64,000 bases of DNA from Linyphia triangularis. Lineage: Eukaryota > Arthropoda > Arachnida > Araneae > Linyphiidae. The stretch covers positions 52,435,959 through 52,499,958 of the forward strand of contig OZ021726.1 in NCBI GenBank assembly GCA_963978545.1, in the 5' to 3' direction. Position 1 is the stretch's first letter; each line of letters starts with the position of its first letter. Both the position numbers and the translations under genes were made by a program. The notes below the pieces were generated by a model. That model had not been told where the DNA came from. It worked only from the letters and a program-made list of their open reading frames with translations, and did no database searches. This document shows, piece by piece, positions 1 through 12,855 of this stretch.

Positions 1-808
1 CTTTATTTTAATTTTTACAACAAACTACCAATGGTTTATGGAAACCAAGTTACTCTAAATGAGGATGTAAATAATAAAGACAGATAAAATTTCATACAAT
101 TTTTAAACTAATTATTAAAACAATTCAGCTATTAAAAATTAATAAATACTATTTCATTACTGAAATTAATTAATATGAATATTTAAATAAAAAATTATTA
201 TTACTACAATATTAATTATTACTATTAATTAATTAAGTAATTAATGGAATTATTTTATCTTTAAAGTTTGTTTAATAATTATATTGAAAATTAGCGCCTG
301 TATAAATCTACAATCAGGATGATATGATAAACCCAGGACGCACATACTCCAAAGTTAATAAAGCTTTTAAAATAATTAATAATTCTCTTAAGGAGATATT
401 CATACACTCAATTTTTTACTGAATGTTTCATCTTGAGAATACTTAAACTGTATCTAATAATTCGTTTCTAAGAAATACTTCCGGGTCTGTTTTTAATTTA
501 TTCATAATGTCTTATTTTTAGTTGTATTTAAAATCTACATTTCAATTATTTTTGCGTTTATCGCCATAGATCTTTTTATTTTTACTCAGTTGTTATATTC
601 TTTTTTTTTTGCTTTATATCTTTTTATTTTAATAATAACAAAAAAATTTCATGCACAAAATTTCAATCATCTAGATCAGAAAAGATTTTCCATCTTATGT
701 TTATTTTTTTCTCCTTGATGACGTTCTCATCGTTCATTATGTAGACGGCGAATATAAAGAGGAAATATATATAGATGCAAGCTTTTCTCCTCCTGTTTTA
801 ATCAAACA
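1..808. other. AT-rich spacer, nothing recognised
   Basis: Low-complexity A/T-rich DNA with short TTAA/ATTA-rich runs and small T tracts. No coding frame, RNA gene or repeat boundary could be supported. Confidence 0.6.
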
Positions 809-1420
809 CTAGAGATGTAGAACATCGCACAACTTTCACTCACACTACAATGCTGGTCACTTCATTTAAATTTGACATGAATTGGTGCAATTTGTCAATT
901 TCGTTTTCATATTTTCCTTAATTAAAATAAAAATGGCCAATTGGACAATATTTTCAGCAATAATTACTACATTGTAAAAAAAAAAAAGAAAAAAATGCCA
1001 GAATAGCAAACTTGGTTATATGTTTTTCAATAATTATTATTCCTTTAAGGTAAGTGAAACATAGTGATAACTATCGTTGATGTGAAAGGCTCAAGGGAAT
1101 AGAAATTTGTATTAAAGATATTCATTTATCAACTTTTTACCCTTTATAGAATTTCTACATGAATTTCGGTATTTATGATGTTTAGCACACCTTAAAAAGC
1201 ATCACCACGACGATTTTTACCAAAATTGTTAGAGCTGTTTTTTGACTGTTGCTGAAAGACATAAATTTGTCAATGGAATCTACCTTATACACAAGCACAA
1301 AACCTTTAAGACAGGTCAAACCTTTAAGACAGGTCCTATTGCCACCACTAATCCATATACAAAATTTGAACATCGTAGGCCATTACATTCAAGAGTTATG
1401 TTGACGGCATACAAACAGGC
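809..1420 (+). mobile_element. Family-A interspersed repeat, copy A1 (3' truncated)
   Basis: This is the first of seven related copies in the window. It begins with the family's 5' signature (a GTAGAACATCGCACAAC-type string followed by CTTTCA). It contains the conserved inner blocks: a segment ending in an AAAATGGCCA motif, a GTGAAAC/GGAAAGAGAAC-like block, GATGTTTAGCACACCTTA, a TTGTTAGAGC block, and the CAAATTTGAACATCGTAGG block. It stops around the GTTATGTTGACGGCATACA block and lacks the hairpin-bearing 3' terminus of other copies. A 15-bp stretch near 1306-1330 (CCTTTAAGACAGGTC) is duplicated in tandem. No transposase frame is visible, so this is a non-autonomous element of uncertain class. 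Homology was judged by eye against copies A2-A6. Confidence 0.7.
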
Positions 1421-4400
1421 GGATTCTCTACAAAACAAAAATGTATCAGTCAACTAAAAAGTTCAATATTCTTACCCCAGAATTTTTGATACTGTTATGA
1501 ATGCAAAATAATAAATTTTAAGTTTAGAGGAAATTGTATTAACTATGTAGTTTTGTACGTATCAGTTTTAAGCTGCAATCAATTGTTTGTTAAGATATCA
1601 TGAGATAATAAACAAACTATTGGTAATTTTCAGCGTCCTTTTGGCGTAAGGTTCACAATTAATCAATAAGAAAGTGAGTCAAACCTCCAAAGCTATAATT
1701 AATTTTGTATATTTATCCCTTTTGAGAATTCGTTAATTAGGCTAGGAGTTTATAAATCTGATGAGAATGTGTATGCGTAAAAACTAAAAGGTGTCAAATA
1801 GTGATTCCAAAATAATAATTTTTCACTTCACTAAAATTTACAATGTATCGTTTACTTACAATCCCAAAATATTCAAAAAATTAACTTCTTCATATTTTAC
1901 TTGAAATTTTTATACATTTTGATTAGTTCAATATACGAACTAGGACAACTTTCCAATAAATAACGTTAAATACTTGAACTGTCTGCAATTTCTTTCATTC
2001 CCTAGGGCCTTAATCTGAGATACAAATTAATTATTCTCATTTATACTACAAATAATAAGGAATTAAATTTAATAAACAATTGATAACATTGCGAAGTAAC
2101 AAATGTAGTAAACATGCAAATACTTATAGGATGTGTTCTATACTCTCATTTTTTAATGTTTTAAATTATAGAAGCAACTTATCTTATTTTTAGCTTAAAC
2201 TATACGAAATAAAAGTTAGTATTATTAATATTTTATTATTAATTAAACTAGAAAGTGAACACATCATTAGAACGAATATATTCTAAAAAAGAAACTAACA
2301 AAACACAATGCCACTTTTTATGAAATGGCATTTCATTTGAATTAAAGTAAGTAATGACAAACTTAGAAGTACAAGTACAGTATATCAGAGCAGTCCTTAT
2401 GATATCAGGAATAAAGTTTTATCTAATTTTAACTCTCATCCCTTATTTTTTCCCCTTTGGCTATATTTAATACAAATTTTCATTCTTATAAATTAATTTC
2501 AACTCATGCCGCATAGACTTTTGCTTATAGTTTGAAAAAAATTTCAATTGGACTCAATTTTTTTCTTTTAATCTGCTTTGATCATATGCCAAATTTTGTT
2601 TTAATTCATTAATATCTTCCCGTGCCATATTGAAATTAAAGTAGTAAAAAAAGACTACATAATCGACAAATATCTACGAAAGTCATCATAAATTTTGATT
2701 TCCTTAAATAAACAAGTAAGTTTCAAAATGTGTATAAATAAAATCCAATTTTCATACAATTAAAACTTAATATATTTAGTGATATTTTCTTTTTAATATC
2801 TCTATTATTACAATTTGGGTACTTAAGGATTTTCTTATATATATTTGGCATTTTATAAAAGTGTTTTCTGTCTACATTGAAAAAATTCCAAATAATTTTC
2901 ATTTTCTCAAACAGAATCAAGCTTTTAACTAATAAAAAGACACTAATTTTCTAATCTAAGAAAATAAATATAAAAATATAAAAAATATGATTGTAAAGAT
3001 CTTTATTATTTATAATAAAACATTTATTATACGATTGAAACTTACAAATATGTACCTCTCCCTCATATCCATTTCTTTATTGCAGTTGAATTTTTTTTTT
3101 CCACATCAATTGTGATGTACGTTAGAACTTATCATGAGTTTTTATTTCATTTGAAATATTGCAGGTAACGGTAAATTTATAACTGTGTTAAAGCTTCCTT
3201 TGCCTTGGGAGTTTATTGAACCTTTTCCAAAGCAATCATCTTTATCACTTATTCGTTAGCTAATGGGTATTCCTAAGATAAAAAGTTTTTTACCTGTTCC
3301 TATGTATCTGAATAAAGCAAAAACAAGTGAAGGAGATAAAAGCAAACCAACTATACATCCCCCCACATTACTTTTTTTCTACCCCTATTATCAACTTTGG
3401 ATATTACTTATTCCCTACAAATTATGCAGCTACATCGATTAAAAAAGTTTCTAAATAGTTGCACTGGGAACTTTTTGCTTCAGAATAAATGGTTTTTTAC
3501 TGTTTCAGGTATCAATTGGGAAAATGAAACAGTTTAAATAAATAAATAAAAAAAATGAAAGAATGCCAAATTTTTTTTTCTCGCTAACGTTTCTTTGGAT
3601 ATTTTAAATATATACAGGAAATAACAGTAAATTTTAAAGGCTCATGATTGTCATTATTAAGGTTTATTCAACAGTAAACAAACAGGATACTAGTGACTTA
3701 AATTAAAAGGTATATATTGCCAATATCTAAATACAGCAGATAGTTCAAATACTGCTTTCAAATATTTATTGACTTGAAATCTATAAATTATTTTAATCAT
3801 TAAATGCGATCAATTGAATTTTCTTGCTCCTTAAAATATGTTACTCCTACTTTTAAATATTCTCCAAATGTACACTAAACTTAAAATAGTATTCAATACA
3901 TTATGAATTTGTATGGATTACAAAATTTACCCTATATCCTGTTTGAAAGTTCATTAAATGCCATGTTTCTTATGTCATTATATATAGAAGGGTTTTCCGT
4001 AAATACAAAATTCTTTTTATTGTTGTGTATTTTATTTTAACTACATATAGTTGTATTTTTCTGAAGCTAAATGCAATCTGAAATAGTTACTAAAATATTT
4101 TAACTAAAATAAAACCGCTATAAAATAAGTACTCGAAACTAAATTTAATTTTCAAGAACTGCTTAAATCCTATAGCAAGAGTCAAAAATATATCTTCCAA
4201 AGCTGAGATTCTTCACTTTAATTCAACATTGTGTTCGCTAATTTTCCTCTTTATGTACACTTCTTAATATTTTTTTAATTCACAGCAATTACCCGACCTC
4301 CTCTTCAAACACTCCTGTAATAAAAAGACTGATTTCAAGGACACAGAAAAATTTTCAAGGAACAAGTACTTAGCAGTAATTAAAATTTGTATTAAAATCT

Positions 4401-4689
4401 ACTTACCCTTGATAACTGTGATAGAATCTCTTCTTGTTTTTTCTATAAATTTACTTTCGATGAGATCATTAAGAAAAAAAACTACACTCACGTTTTGGAA
4501 AGAAAATTTGAAAAGATATCTAGTGAAACTGCTTGGATTACAGTAATTCATGCAGTGGCCCATTTCTGACAAAAATCACTAAAATTGAGGTGGATTGCAA
4601 AATTAAGATAACTTTTCCCCCAAGATCACTATAATTTCAAAACGTAGAAAGACGACAAATTCTCTTATACTCCACAATAGCTGACACTA
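1421..4689. other. AT-rich spacer, nothing recognised
   Basis: About 3.2 kb of A/T-rich sequence. The only frames are 60-70 codons with no recognisable motif. Short poly-A/T tracts occur near 3090 and 3570. No repeat boundary was found. Confidence 0.55.
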
Positions 4690-5525
4690 GCCACTATTTG
4701 TGAAATTACGTATATTACTATAATACTGACGTGGATTTGTGTGTTACCGTTTGTGTGTTATCATTCATTTAGCAAAAATATTCCGTTTGGTGATATTTTT
4801 TGCCATTATTCTGGTATGGGTCTTTGAAAGAAAAAAAAACTTATAAAATGAGGATTTTGGCGATATACTTTTTTTTAATTATAATTCTTATATTTTGCTT
4901 TCTTATAAGTGAAACTGAGGAGAAGAAAAAACGATCGTTGTTGAGGTATACTCAAGGAAAGAGAACTTTGTGTTATTAAAGGCATTCATCTTTCAAATTT
5001 TTACGCCATTAACCTTTAACTGCTGTAAATGGTTTGACTGACCGCGAGTCATTTTTTGTGGAATGCTTCCACCCCTTCAAAAATCGCATCTTTGACTTTT
5101 ATATTAATTTTTCTGATACTACATTTCTTAAACTTTAAACTGATGTTCACCAATTTGTTTGGCGCAGTATGGACCAAGTGTAGCTCTTGCGCAAAAACCA
5201 CAAACCAACCAACCACAGCAGTTAAAGGTTAAAGCATTTTTACGGGAATTTTGGTGATGGAATGTTTAGAACACCTTAAGAAGCATTACCACAGCGATTT
5301 TGAACAAAATTGTTAGAGCCGTTTTTTAGCAATTGCTGAAAAACATGATTTTTTCAATGGCAGCTACCCTATGCGCATTCGCGATTTTGACGAAAACCTT
5401 AATGGTAAGTTCTTGGGCCCTCACCAACCCTCACACCAAATTTGAACATCGTGGTCAATTTGTTCGGGAGTTATGCTGACTACATACACACAAACACACA
5501 GACTTTTTTTTAGATCACTTTTTTA
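4690..5525 (+). mobile_element. Family-A repeat, copy A2, 5' part
   Basis: Left portion of a family-A copy whose 3' end lies more than 3 kb away at 8755-8866. It carries the inner family blocks in order: GTGAAACTGAGGAGAAG, an AACGATCGTTG block, a GGAAAGAGAAC block, TTTTTACGCCATTAA (interrupted by a MITE at 5013-5228), GGAATGTTTAGAACACC, TTGTTAGAGCCG, a GCATTCGCGATTTTGACG block and the CAAATTTGAACATCG block. It then runs ACACACAGAC plus a T tract plus AGATCAC, and stops where the inverted copy A3 begins. The sequence expected next in an uninterrupted copy (compare A4 at 13265-13310) resumes at about 8755, showing that A3 was inserted here. Confidence 0.7.
5013..5228. mobile_element. piggyBac-like MITE, 216 bp, TTAA target
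   Basis: A short element with perfect 14-bp terminal inverted repeats (CCTTTAACTGCTGT at 5013-5026 and its reverse complement at 5215-5228), flanked on both sides by TTAA (5009-5012 and 5229-5232). The related copy A4 shows the unfilled site as ACGCCATTAAAACATTTTTA, with one TTAA, so the TTAA was duplicated on insertion. That is the hallmark of piggyBac superfamily transposition. There is no coding capacity, so mobilisation in trans is inferred. A degenerate relative of its right end lies at 29383-29441. Confidence 0.85.
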
Positions 5526-6331
<806 letters not shown>

Positions 6332-6420
6332 ATATATATAAGGCAAAGCCCTCACTCACTCACTCACTCACTCACTCACTCACTCACTGACTCACTGACT
6401 CACTCATCACTAATTCTCCC

Positions 6421-8196
6421 ACTTCCCACATAGTCACAACTCTGAAAATCGGCACAAATATCAACAATGGTAAAAATAGAAAAAGTAAACTATTCCGATC
6501 TCGATTAACCCACTTTAAGGGGTCGAAAAGGGGTCAAACGTTCCAAACGGGGGACATTCGAAAATCCTACTTCCCACATAGTCACAACTCTGAAAATCGG
6601 CACAAATATCAACAATGGTAAAAATAGAAAAAGTAAACTATTCCGATCTCGATTAACACACTTTAAGGGGTCGAAAAGGGGTCAAACGTTCCAAACGGGG
6701 GACATTCGAAAATCCTACTTCCCACATAGTCACAACTCTGAAAATCGGCACAAATATCAACAATGGTAAAAATAGAAAAAGTAAACTATTCCGATCTCGA
6801 TTAACACACTTTAAGGGGTCGAAAAGGGGTCAAACGTTCCAAACGGGGGACATTCGAAAATCCTACTTCCCACATAGTCACAACTCTGAAAATCGGCACA
6901 AATATCAACAATGGTAAAAATAGAAAAAGTAAACTATTCCGATCTCGATTAACACACTTTAAGGGGTCGAAAAGGGGTCAAACGTCCCAAACGGGGGACA
7001 TTCGAAAATCCTACTTCCCACATAGTCACAACTCTGAAAATCGGCACAAATATCAACAATGGTAAAAATAGAAAAAGTAAACTATTCCGATCTCGATTAA
7101 CACACTTTAAGGGGTCGAAAAGGGGTCAAACGTTCCAAACGGGGGACATTCGAAAATCCTACTTCCCACATAGTCACAACTCTGAAAATCGGCACAAATA
7201 TCAACAATGGTAAAAATAGAAAAAGTAAACTATTCCGATCTCGATTAACACACTTTAAGGGGTCGAAAAGGGGTCAAACGTTCCAAACGGGGGACATTCG
7301 AAAATCCTACTTCCCACATAGTCACAACTCTGAAAATCGGCACAAATATCAACAATGGTAAAAATAGAAAAAGTAAACTATTCCGATCTCGATTAACACA
7401 CTTTAAGGGGTCGAAAAGGGGTCAAACGTTCCAAACGGGGGACATTCGAAAATCCTACTTCCCACATAGTCACAACTCTGAAAATCGGCACAAATATCAA
7501 CAATGGTAAAAATAGAAAAAGTAAACTATTCCGATCTCGATTAACACACTTTAAGGGGTCGAAAAGGGGTCAAACGTTCCAAACGGGGGACATTCGAAAA
7601 TCCTACTTCCCACATAGTCACAACGCTGAAAATCGGCACAAATATCAACAATGGTAAAAATAGAAAAAGTAAACTATTCCGATCTCGATTAACACACTTT
7701 AAGGGGTCGAAAAGGGGTCAAACGTTCCAAACGGGGGACATTCGAAAATCCTACTTCCCACATAGTCACAACTCTGAAAATCGGCACAAATATCAACAAT
7801 GGTAAAAATAGAAAAAGTAAACTATTCCGATTTCGATTAACACACTTTAAGGGGTCGAAAAGGGGTTAAACGTTCCAAACGGGGGACATTCGAAAATCCT
7901 ACTTCCCACATAGTCACAACTCTGAAAATCGGCACAAATATCAACAATGGTAAAAATAGAAAAAGTAAACTATTCCGATCACGATTAACCCACTTTAAGG
8001 GGTCGAAAAGGGGTTAAACGTTCCAAACGGGGGACATTCGAAAATCCTACTTCCCACATAGTCACAACTCTGAAAATCGGCACAAATATCAACAATGGTA
8101 AAAATAGAAAAAGTAAACTATTCCGATCTCGATTAACACACTTTAAGTGGTCGAAAAGGGGTTAAATGTTCCAAACGAGGGATATCCGAATGTTCC
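6421..8196 (+). repeat. 148-bp tandem repeat, 12 near-identical units
   Basis: Units begin with ACTTCCCACATAGTCACAAC at 6421, 6569, 6717, 6865, 7013, 7161, 7309, 7457, 7605, 7753, 7901 and 8049, a constant spacing of 148. Units differ at only a few positions. The first unit has AACCCAC; the unit at 7605 has CAACGCTGAAA; the last three share GGGGTTAAA in place of GGGGTCAAA. The final unit drifts at its 3' end. Each unit holds CTCTGAAAATCGGCACAAAT, TTCCGATCTCGATTAAC and GGGGTCGAAAAGGGGTC. There is no open frame and there are no spacers, so this is not a CRISPR array. Confidence 0.97.
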
Positions 8197-8500
8197 TCTT
8201 CCAATGTAGTCATTTTTCTGATATTTTTTTGCAAATGTTAAAAAAATAAGTCATTCCAATATCGATTAACGAATTTTTAAGGGATGAAAAGACGACGCAA
8301 CATTGAAACTATACGAGGATTAACTTAATGTCTAATTAACTTAATTCCAATACAGCTACTACTTTGAAATTTAGAACTAAGAGCAAACATAAACACAATA
8401 AACTATTCCAGTTTACTATTCACAATTATAAAGTTCGTTTAAAATGTCAACAAAGGAAAGTTCCTATTTTGATAAATCAATTTGTCGGGATCGAAAAGGG
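8197..8500 (+). repeat. Two decayed 148-bp units at the array's 3' edge
   Basis: Unit 13 (from about 8197) keeps CTTCCAATGTAGTCA, AATATCGATTAACG and a GGGATGAAAAG block. Unit 14 (from about 8346) keeps ACTATTCCAG and GGGATCGAAAAGGGAGC. Divergence is far greater than among the 12 core units, so the homogeneous core expanded or was homogenised later than these edge copies. Confidence 0.65.
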
Positions 8501-8593
8501 AGCAAACGTCTGAAGTGTAGAATACATGAATGTCTTTTGATCGCTAAAATGCTAATGGTAAAATTTCGTAGCGCAGCACGGGTATTCAGCTAG

Positions 8594-8754
8594 TATATAT
8601 ATATTTTAAAGACCCATATAAGTTATCAAAAAAATATCACCAAAGTGTCCATTTTTTCTAACCGAATAATGGAAATATGAAAACGATAAATAACACAAAT
8701 CCACATCTGTAATTTAGTGTAATTGAAAGTTGTGCGATGTTCCACACCCCTAGT
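8594..8754 (-). mobile_element. Family-A repeat, copy A3, 5' part
   Basis: On the minus strand this begins with the family 5' signature CTAGGGGTGTGGAACATCGC, then ACAACTTTCAATTACAC, GTGGATTTGTG, a GTTTTCATATTTCC block and a GGTGATATTT block. It runs down to the AT stretch beside the Helitron-like element and joins the part at 5526-6104, from which it is separated by the insertion. Confidence 0.75.
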
Positions 8755-8866
8755 TGAGATCAGGATGTTCCAAAAAGTGAAGAAATGCAAAAAACAATCT
8801 ATTTTTGTTTTGACCGAATACTATACTTTCATTACCCTATTTATGCATATGTGTAAATTACAAGCA
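8755..8866 (+). mobile_element. Family-A repeat, copy A2, 3' part
   Basis: Resumes copy A2 after the inverted A3: GATCAGGATGTTCC, an AAGTGAAGAAATGCAAAAAA block, a GACCGAATACTATACTTTC block, then CATTACCCTATTTATGCATA and GTGTAAATTACAAG. The last part corresponds to the hairpin-like 3' terminus, here decayed. Confidence 0.7.
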
Positions 8867-8929
8867 TTTTAAGATTTCTTTAGAAACACAAACTAGTAAG
8901 TATTTCGTAGAAATCTCCAGAAAACACAT

Positions 8930-9480
8930 TATCCATTGGATCTGCATCGGACAAGTCGATGGCCAAACAAAAGATTCCCTTCCAAACCAATACACTTTCC
9001 TTCAACAACAAACCCACCTCACAACAAATCTTTAAAAGTAAACAAACTCCCCTTTAAACAAACACCTTGCCAGGAATATAAATATCTGCCCCTATTTCAC
9101 GAACCTTCAACAAGAACTTGTCATCACTCGATTGGTCAATACTTCATTCTACCAGGAAAAGGAGGGTTTCCGCACTCAAGAAAGAAACGAACCGTCTAGT
9201 ATATCGATCATGCAACAACCAAACTTTTGGCCATCTATCTGGTAAGAAAGATCTTATATACGGGTTAAGATGATAATTAGTTTTCCGGAACGTATGAATC
9301 TGCGACAAGATAAGAAAGGATTTGTAGGTTTTTCTATAGCGATGGTAAGATTGGGATTAATGATAGGGAAATAGATAAGATTTCTTGAAGGGAATTGACA
9401 GGTGTGGGTAATGGATTGTTTTGAAAGTGGTACGGTCATTCTATAGCAATGTATTACTCTCATGTGGGAAGAACCAGTTC
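8930..9480. other. GC-richer island of unknown function
   Basis: A stretch with clearly higher complexity and G+C than its surroundings and no repeats. A plus-strand frame of 87 codons (8936-9199) and a minus-strand frame of 69 codons (9254-9463) are open, but neither shows a domain, signal peptide or splice context that I recognise. It could be conserved non-coding DNA, an unrecognised exon or an old transposon fragment. Confidence 0.3.
9271..9379 (+). promoter_or_regulatory. Cluster of WGATAR motifs
   Basis: Four matches to the GATA-factor consensus WGATAR lie within 110 bases: TGATAA at 9271, AGATAAG at 9308, TGATAG at 9361 and AGATAAG at 9373. GATA factors bind this motif in animals. Chance occurrence in AT-rich DNA is possible, so a regulatory role is only a suggestion. 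Confidence 0.25.
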
Positions 9481-11799
9481 ACGAAAAGCTTTATAATATC
9501 TCTGAATGTTAGTTTTGCAATATATTTGATTTTAAAAACTTTTAGAATCATAGCTTCAGTTAATGCATAAAAATAATTACCTCCTAGAAACAAAGCATTT
9601 AATATAAATCTTTTATATGCATTGTCAACTTTCTATGTGCAATAACAACTTATTTAAACGATTTTGAGCTTAGAACGAGTTTTCATAGTATTTGACCACT
9701 GCGAAGAATACCATCGATTCGGTGCAATTCAGTCTTTTGCTCCCAAAACTTGATAGGATAGATTGTAATCGACAACGAGTCTATCTGCCAAGTCTTCCCT
9801 CAATTGTATAATGGCAAGTGGAATAATTAATGATTCGAAGATTTTCCCGCCACAAACATCCAAAAAATTGAAGTTAATACAAAAGATTTAAAAATTATCT
9901 TCCACATATATAGTATTAACTTTACCACACTTTATAAGTAAAGTTTTCTATTTTTGCAGGAAAAAGATAAATATGTTTTAGAAATTGAAAAATTTGGTTG
10001 AAAGTTCACAATGTATTCAAAAGGAATAAAATATTACTAATTTAAATTTTTCAAAAATTCAATATAAATTAATAAAGTTCATATTAAAATTATTTGGTAA
10101 ATTAAATAAGTTGCAGATAACTTGAAAATATAATAAATTCTTGATTGTATATTTATAAATCTAGGAAGAATGAATAAGAAAATATATTGACTAATATTTT
10201 CAAAACAAATTTTGCAATTTACTGAGCATGATTTAATAATTGAATAAACTTGGGAAATTACATTGATTTTTAGATTTAATTTACAATTAGTTACTTTCAA
10301 GTCTGTAATTAAATTCTTATTCCATAACTTGGCTCGAATCGAGCAATAATATTCATTGTGTGTTTATATTTAATTATATTTTTATTACGTTGAAGAGAAA
10401 GATTTTAAGTGGGAAAAAAGTAATCATATTTCACTTTTCAAAGTTTAAAACTTTCATATAAACTTTTTAAATTATTATTACAATAGTTTTTCTCATGTCA
10501 TATAAATATCTACTTTTTATATTTAAAAATAATTAGGCAAGGATTCATTGAAAAAAATACATTGCAGTGTTAGATATTATACTATTAATGATACAATTTT
10601 TACGATGAATCTAAATGTTTATCTAACTTGACATAGATTCAACAATTCCAAAGCAAATAAAACAATTTAAGGAAACGAATGTGAAAAGAATAGTGTTGAA
10701 GATCGAATCGTAACAAGAGGGCTTTCAATAAATGTATGGCCAGAAGAAAATCTTAAGTTCGCAAACAAAAATCCTATAAATGCAATCTTCTTTTGAATTT
10801 ACTGTACTTCAAATCATCCATATCTCGAAAAAGCAATTGTAATAAAATAGATAAAACTAACCCCATTTTTGATTAAAATAGCAAAGATATGCTTCTAGAG
10901 CTCGATATATTTTTATTACAATAGAAATGCATGAATATTATTTTAAAAAAGTAACAATTTACTATAAGTTTCAATTCACACAAACACACAATGAAATTTT
11001 CTTTCTTGGTAATAGAGAAAAGATGGTATTTTAAAACATATTTGGGAGATATTTTGTATAACATTTAGGAGTAATATCAGAGATTTGGAATAATGTATTT
11101 ACACTTAAACGAAACATTATTTGAAAATGAAAGTACAAACACCATTTTAAAAGAACACCTATTTTGCGGTATAAGAATTCTTGTTATGGAATTTTAATTC
11201 TGTGTATTATATCCTGTTTGGAATTTTTGAAAATTGTTTCTTTTGATAAATTACCATTAAGTAAGTTGTAAATCATTGGATTGAAATGTGTAAAAAATGC
11301 ATTTTTGCAAATGTAAAAATGCACCACAAAAATACTAGACTTAGTTATTATAACCACCATGTCATTTAGATAGCAGGCTTGTAACTGAAAGGTACGTAAT
11401 CGAAAACCCACCAGACATTTCGATGCGTTAAAAAGTAATTTTAAAATAAATATAATTTTCTAACTCATATTTGAAACACGTTTTTCAAAACTTTGGTAAG
11501 CATGCAATTTCATTGAAAAATAAGTAAATTTTGCTTATTTCTAATTGCACTGTTTTAATGGTTCATCTTCAAGTATCAAAGTTACCGTTAAACTGAGTAA
11601 AAGTAGGATATCCAGAATCCGATGAGTCATTTTAATACGACATAACTATAACTGAAGATCCTAACTTCCATAATCATTTCTGTAGCATACCCTCGTATGG
11701 AATTAAAATACAAAATTCTCTTCTTTTAATCAATAAATTCTTCTAATAAAATAAGAAAAGAATAACGAGAATTTATGAAAGAGTTTAAGCTCTAGGCCA
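9481..11799. other. AT-rich spacer, nothing recognised
   Basis: A/T-rich DNA with only short frames (63-75 codons, minus strand) lacking any recognisable motif. No repeat copies were matched here. Confidence 0.5.
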
Positions 11800-11805
11800 G
11801 GATAA

Positions 11806-11990
11806 AGTTCCCAGTTTTCGGGATCATTTCCGAGGAGGACCTCGTACACATTAATCCATACAAAAGACGCTTACTCTAATCATGCCGAAAAGGATGAAAA
11901 AGAATTGCCAAAATTCATCAAATAGCTTTAGCTGCAGGCCTAGCTAAAGTTTTGGCTCAACCAGAAAAATCAAAATCAGAAGAACATTAG
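11806..11990 (+). pseudogene. Possible frameshifted coding remnant
   Basis: From 11806 a frame of 39 codons is open up to a TAG at 11923-11925, ending in a charged stretch (AEKDEKELPKFIK). Without a gap, the frame starting at 11925 continues with an alanine/leucine-rich piece (ALAAGLAKVLAQPEKSKSEE) and ends at a TAG at 11988-11990. One shift would join the two into about 61 residues. Base composition is more balanced than the flanks. I do not recognise the protein. It may be a decayed exon or chance. Confidence 0.25.
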
Positions 11991-12760
11991 TCTGGTGACT
12001 TCGGTGATTTTCAAAGGAATTTTTTGCCATATTCCCTTGTTCAATATCAACAATTAGGTGATTATTTTTCGTTCACTCACCCATGACAACATGTCAAATT
12101 AATCAGAGTTCTACCTATACTAGAAACTGAACTATGAGGAGTCAAAAACCACGACAGTGGGCAGTAATGCCTTTACAAAACTTGTCAACCTATAAGATAT
12201 TCCTGATTTTTAATTGCTAATTGAAATCAAAACCATTGGATACGGACAAATTCTATAATATTTCTGAACTTTTTAATTGACAATTCTATCCCTTCACCTT
12301 CCACGTAAAGCAACAACTTTGGTCTTAAATATAAACATTTGCAGGCGTTAATCGTTGAAAATCGTGTTTCTTGCATCAGATCAATATCAAAGGAAAAGAT
12401 CGTTTTACAGAAAACACAATACAAATTTCCCAAGAAAGACTTCAATACATAACGAGAAGAAGTTTTTATGCGACAAGTGGCTTCTCTAATTCACTGCACA
12501 ACATTAAATCCTTACCCACTTACAAAAACACAACGTGTTCATGAAGTTTTTCAGTTTAGAGGCATGTGGAGCGTGTTAAAAAACATTATACGTACTACTA
12601 TAATCATGAGAAAACTAACTCTAAAAATAAAAACTTTAAATTTCAAAAATTAACTTTTTAATATTATAAAATACACAATTGCAGTTCAGCTATCAAAAAG
12701 CTGCAAAAAAATCATATTTTCATAATGACTTGAAATTTGATCTGTGTGACTAGAGGAAGA
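11991..12760. other. Spacer, nothing recognised
   Basis: Mixed-composition DNA. Frames of 72 codons (minus, 12227-12445) and 61 codons (plus, 12468-12653) show no recognisable features. Confidence 0.45.
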
Positions 12761-12761
12761 G

Positions 12762-12831
12762 GTAATGGTAAGGCATAAGAAAAAATAATTTCGAACTATT
12801 TTTCTTCTTATACCATGCCATTATTTTTTTG
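12762..12831. repeat. Imperfect palindrome beside copy A4
   Basis: AATGGTAAGGCATAAG near the left side is an imperfect inverted match to CTTATACCATGCCATT at the right side, with a short AT-rich centre. A related GGCATAAG string follows at 12844, and an inverted GCATGGTATAAAAA lies downstream at about 13548. Family-A copy A4 may therefore have landed in an older palindromic element. Confidence 0.4.
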
Positions 12832-12855
12832 AAAGCTATGATATGGCATAAGAAA

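Noticed and set aside
6421..8196. CRISPR-like array
   Set aside because: Units are contiguous 148-bp repeats without unique spacers, in a eukaryotic transposon context.
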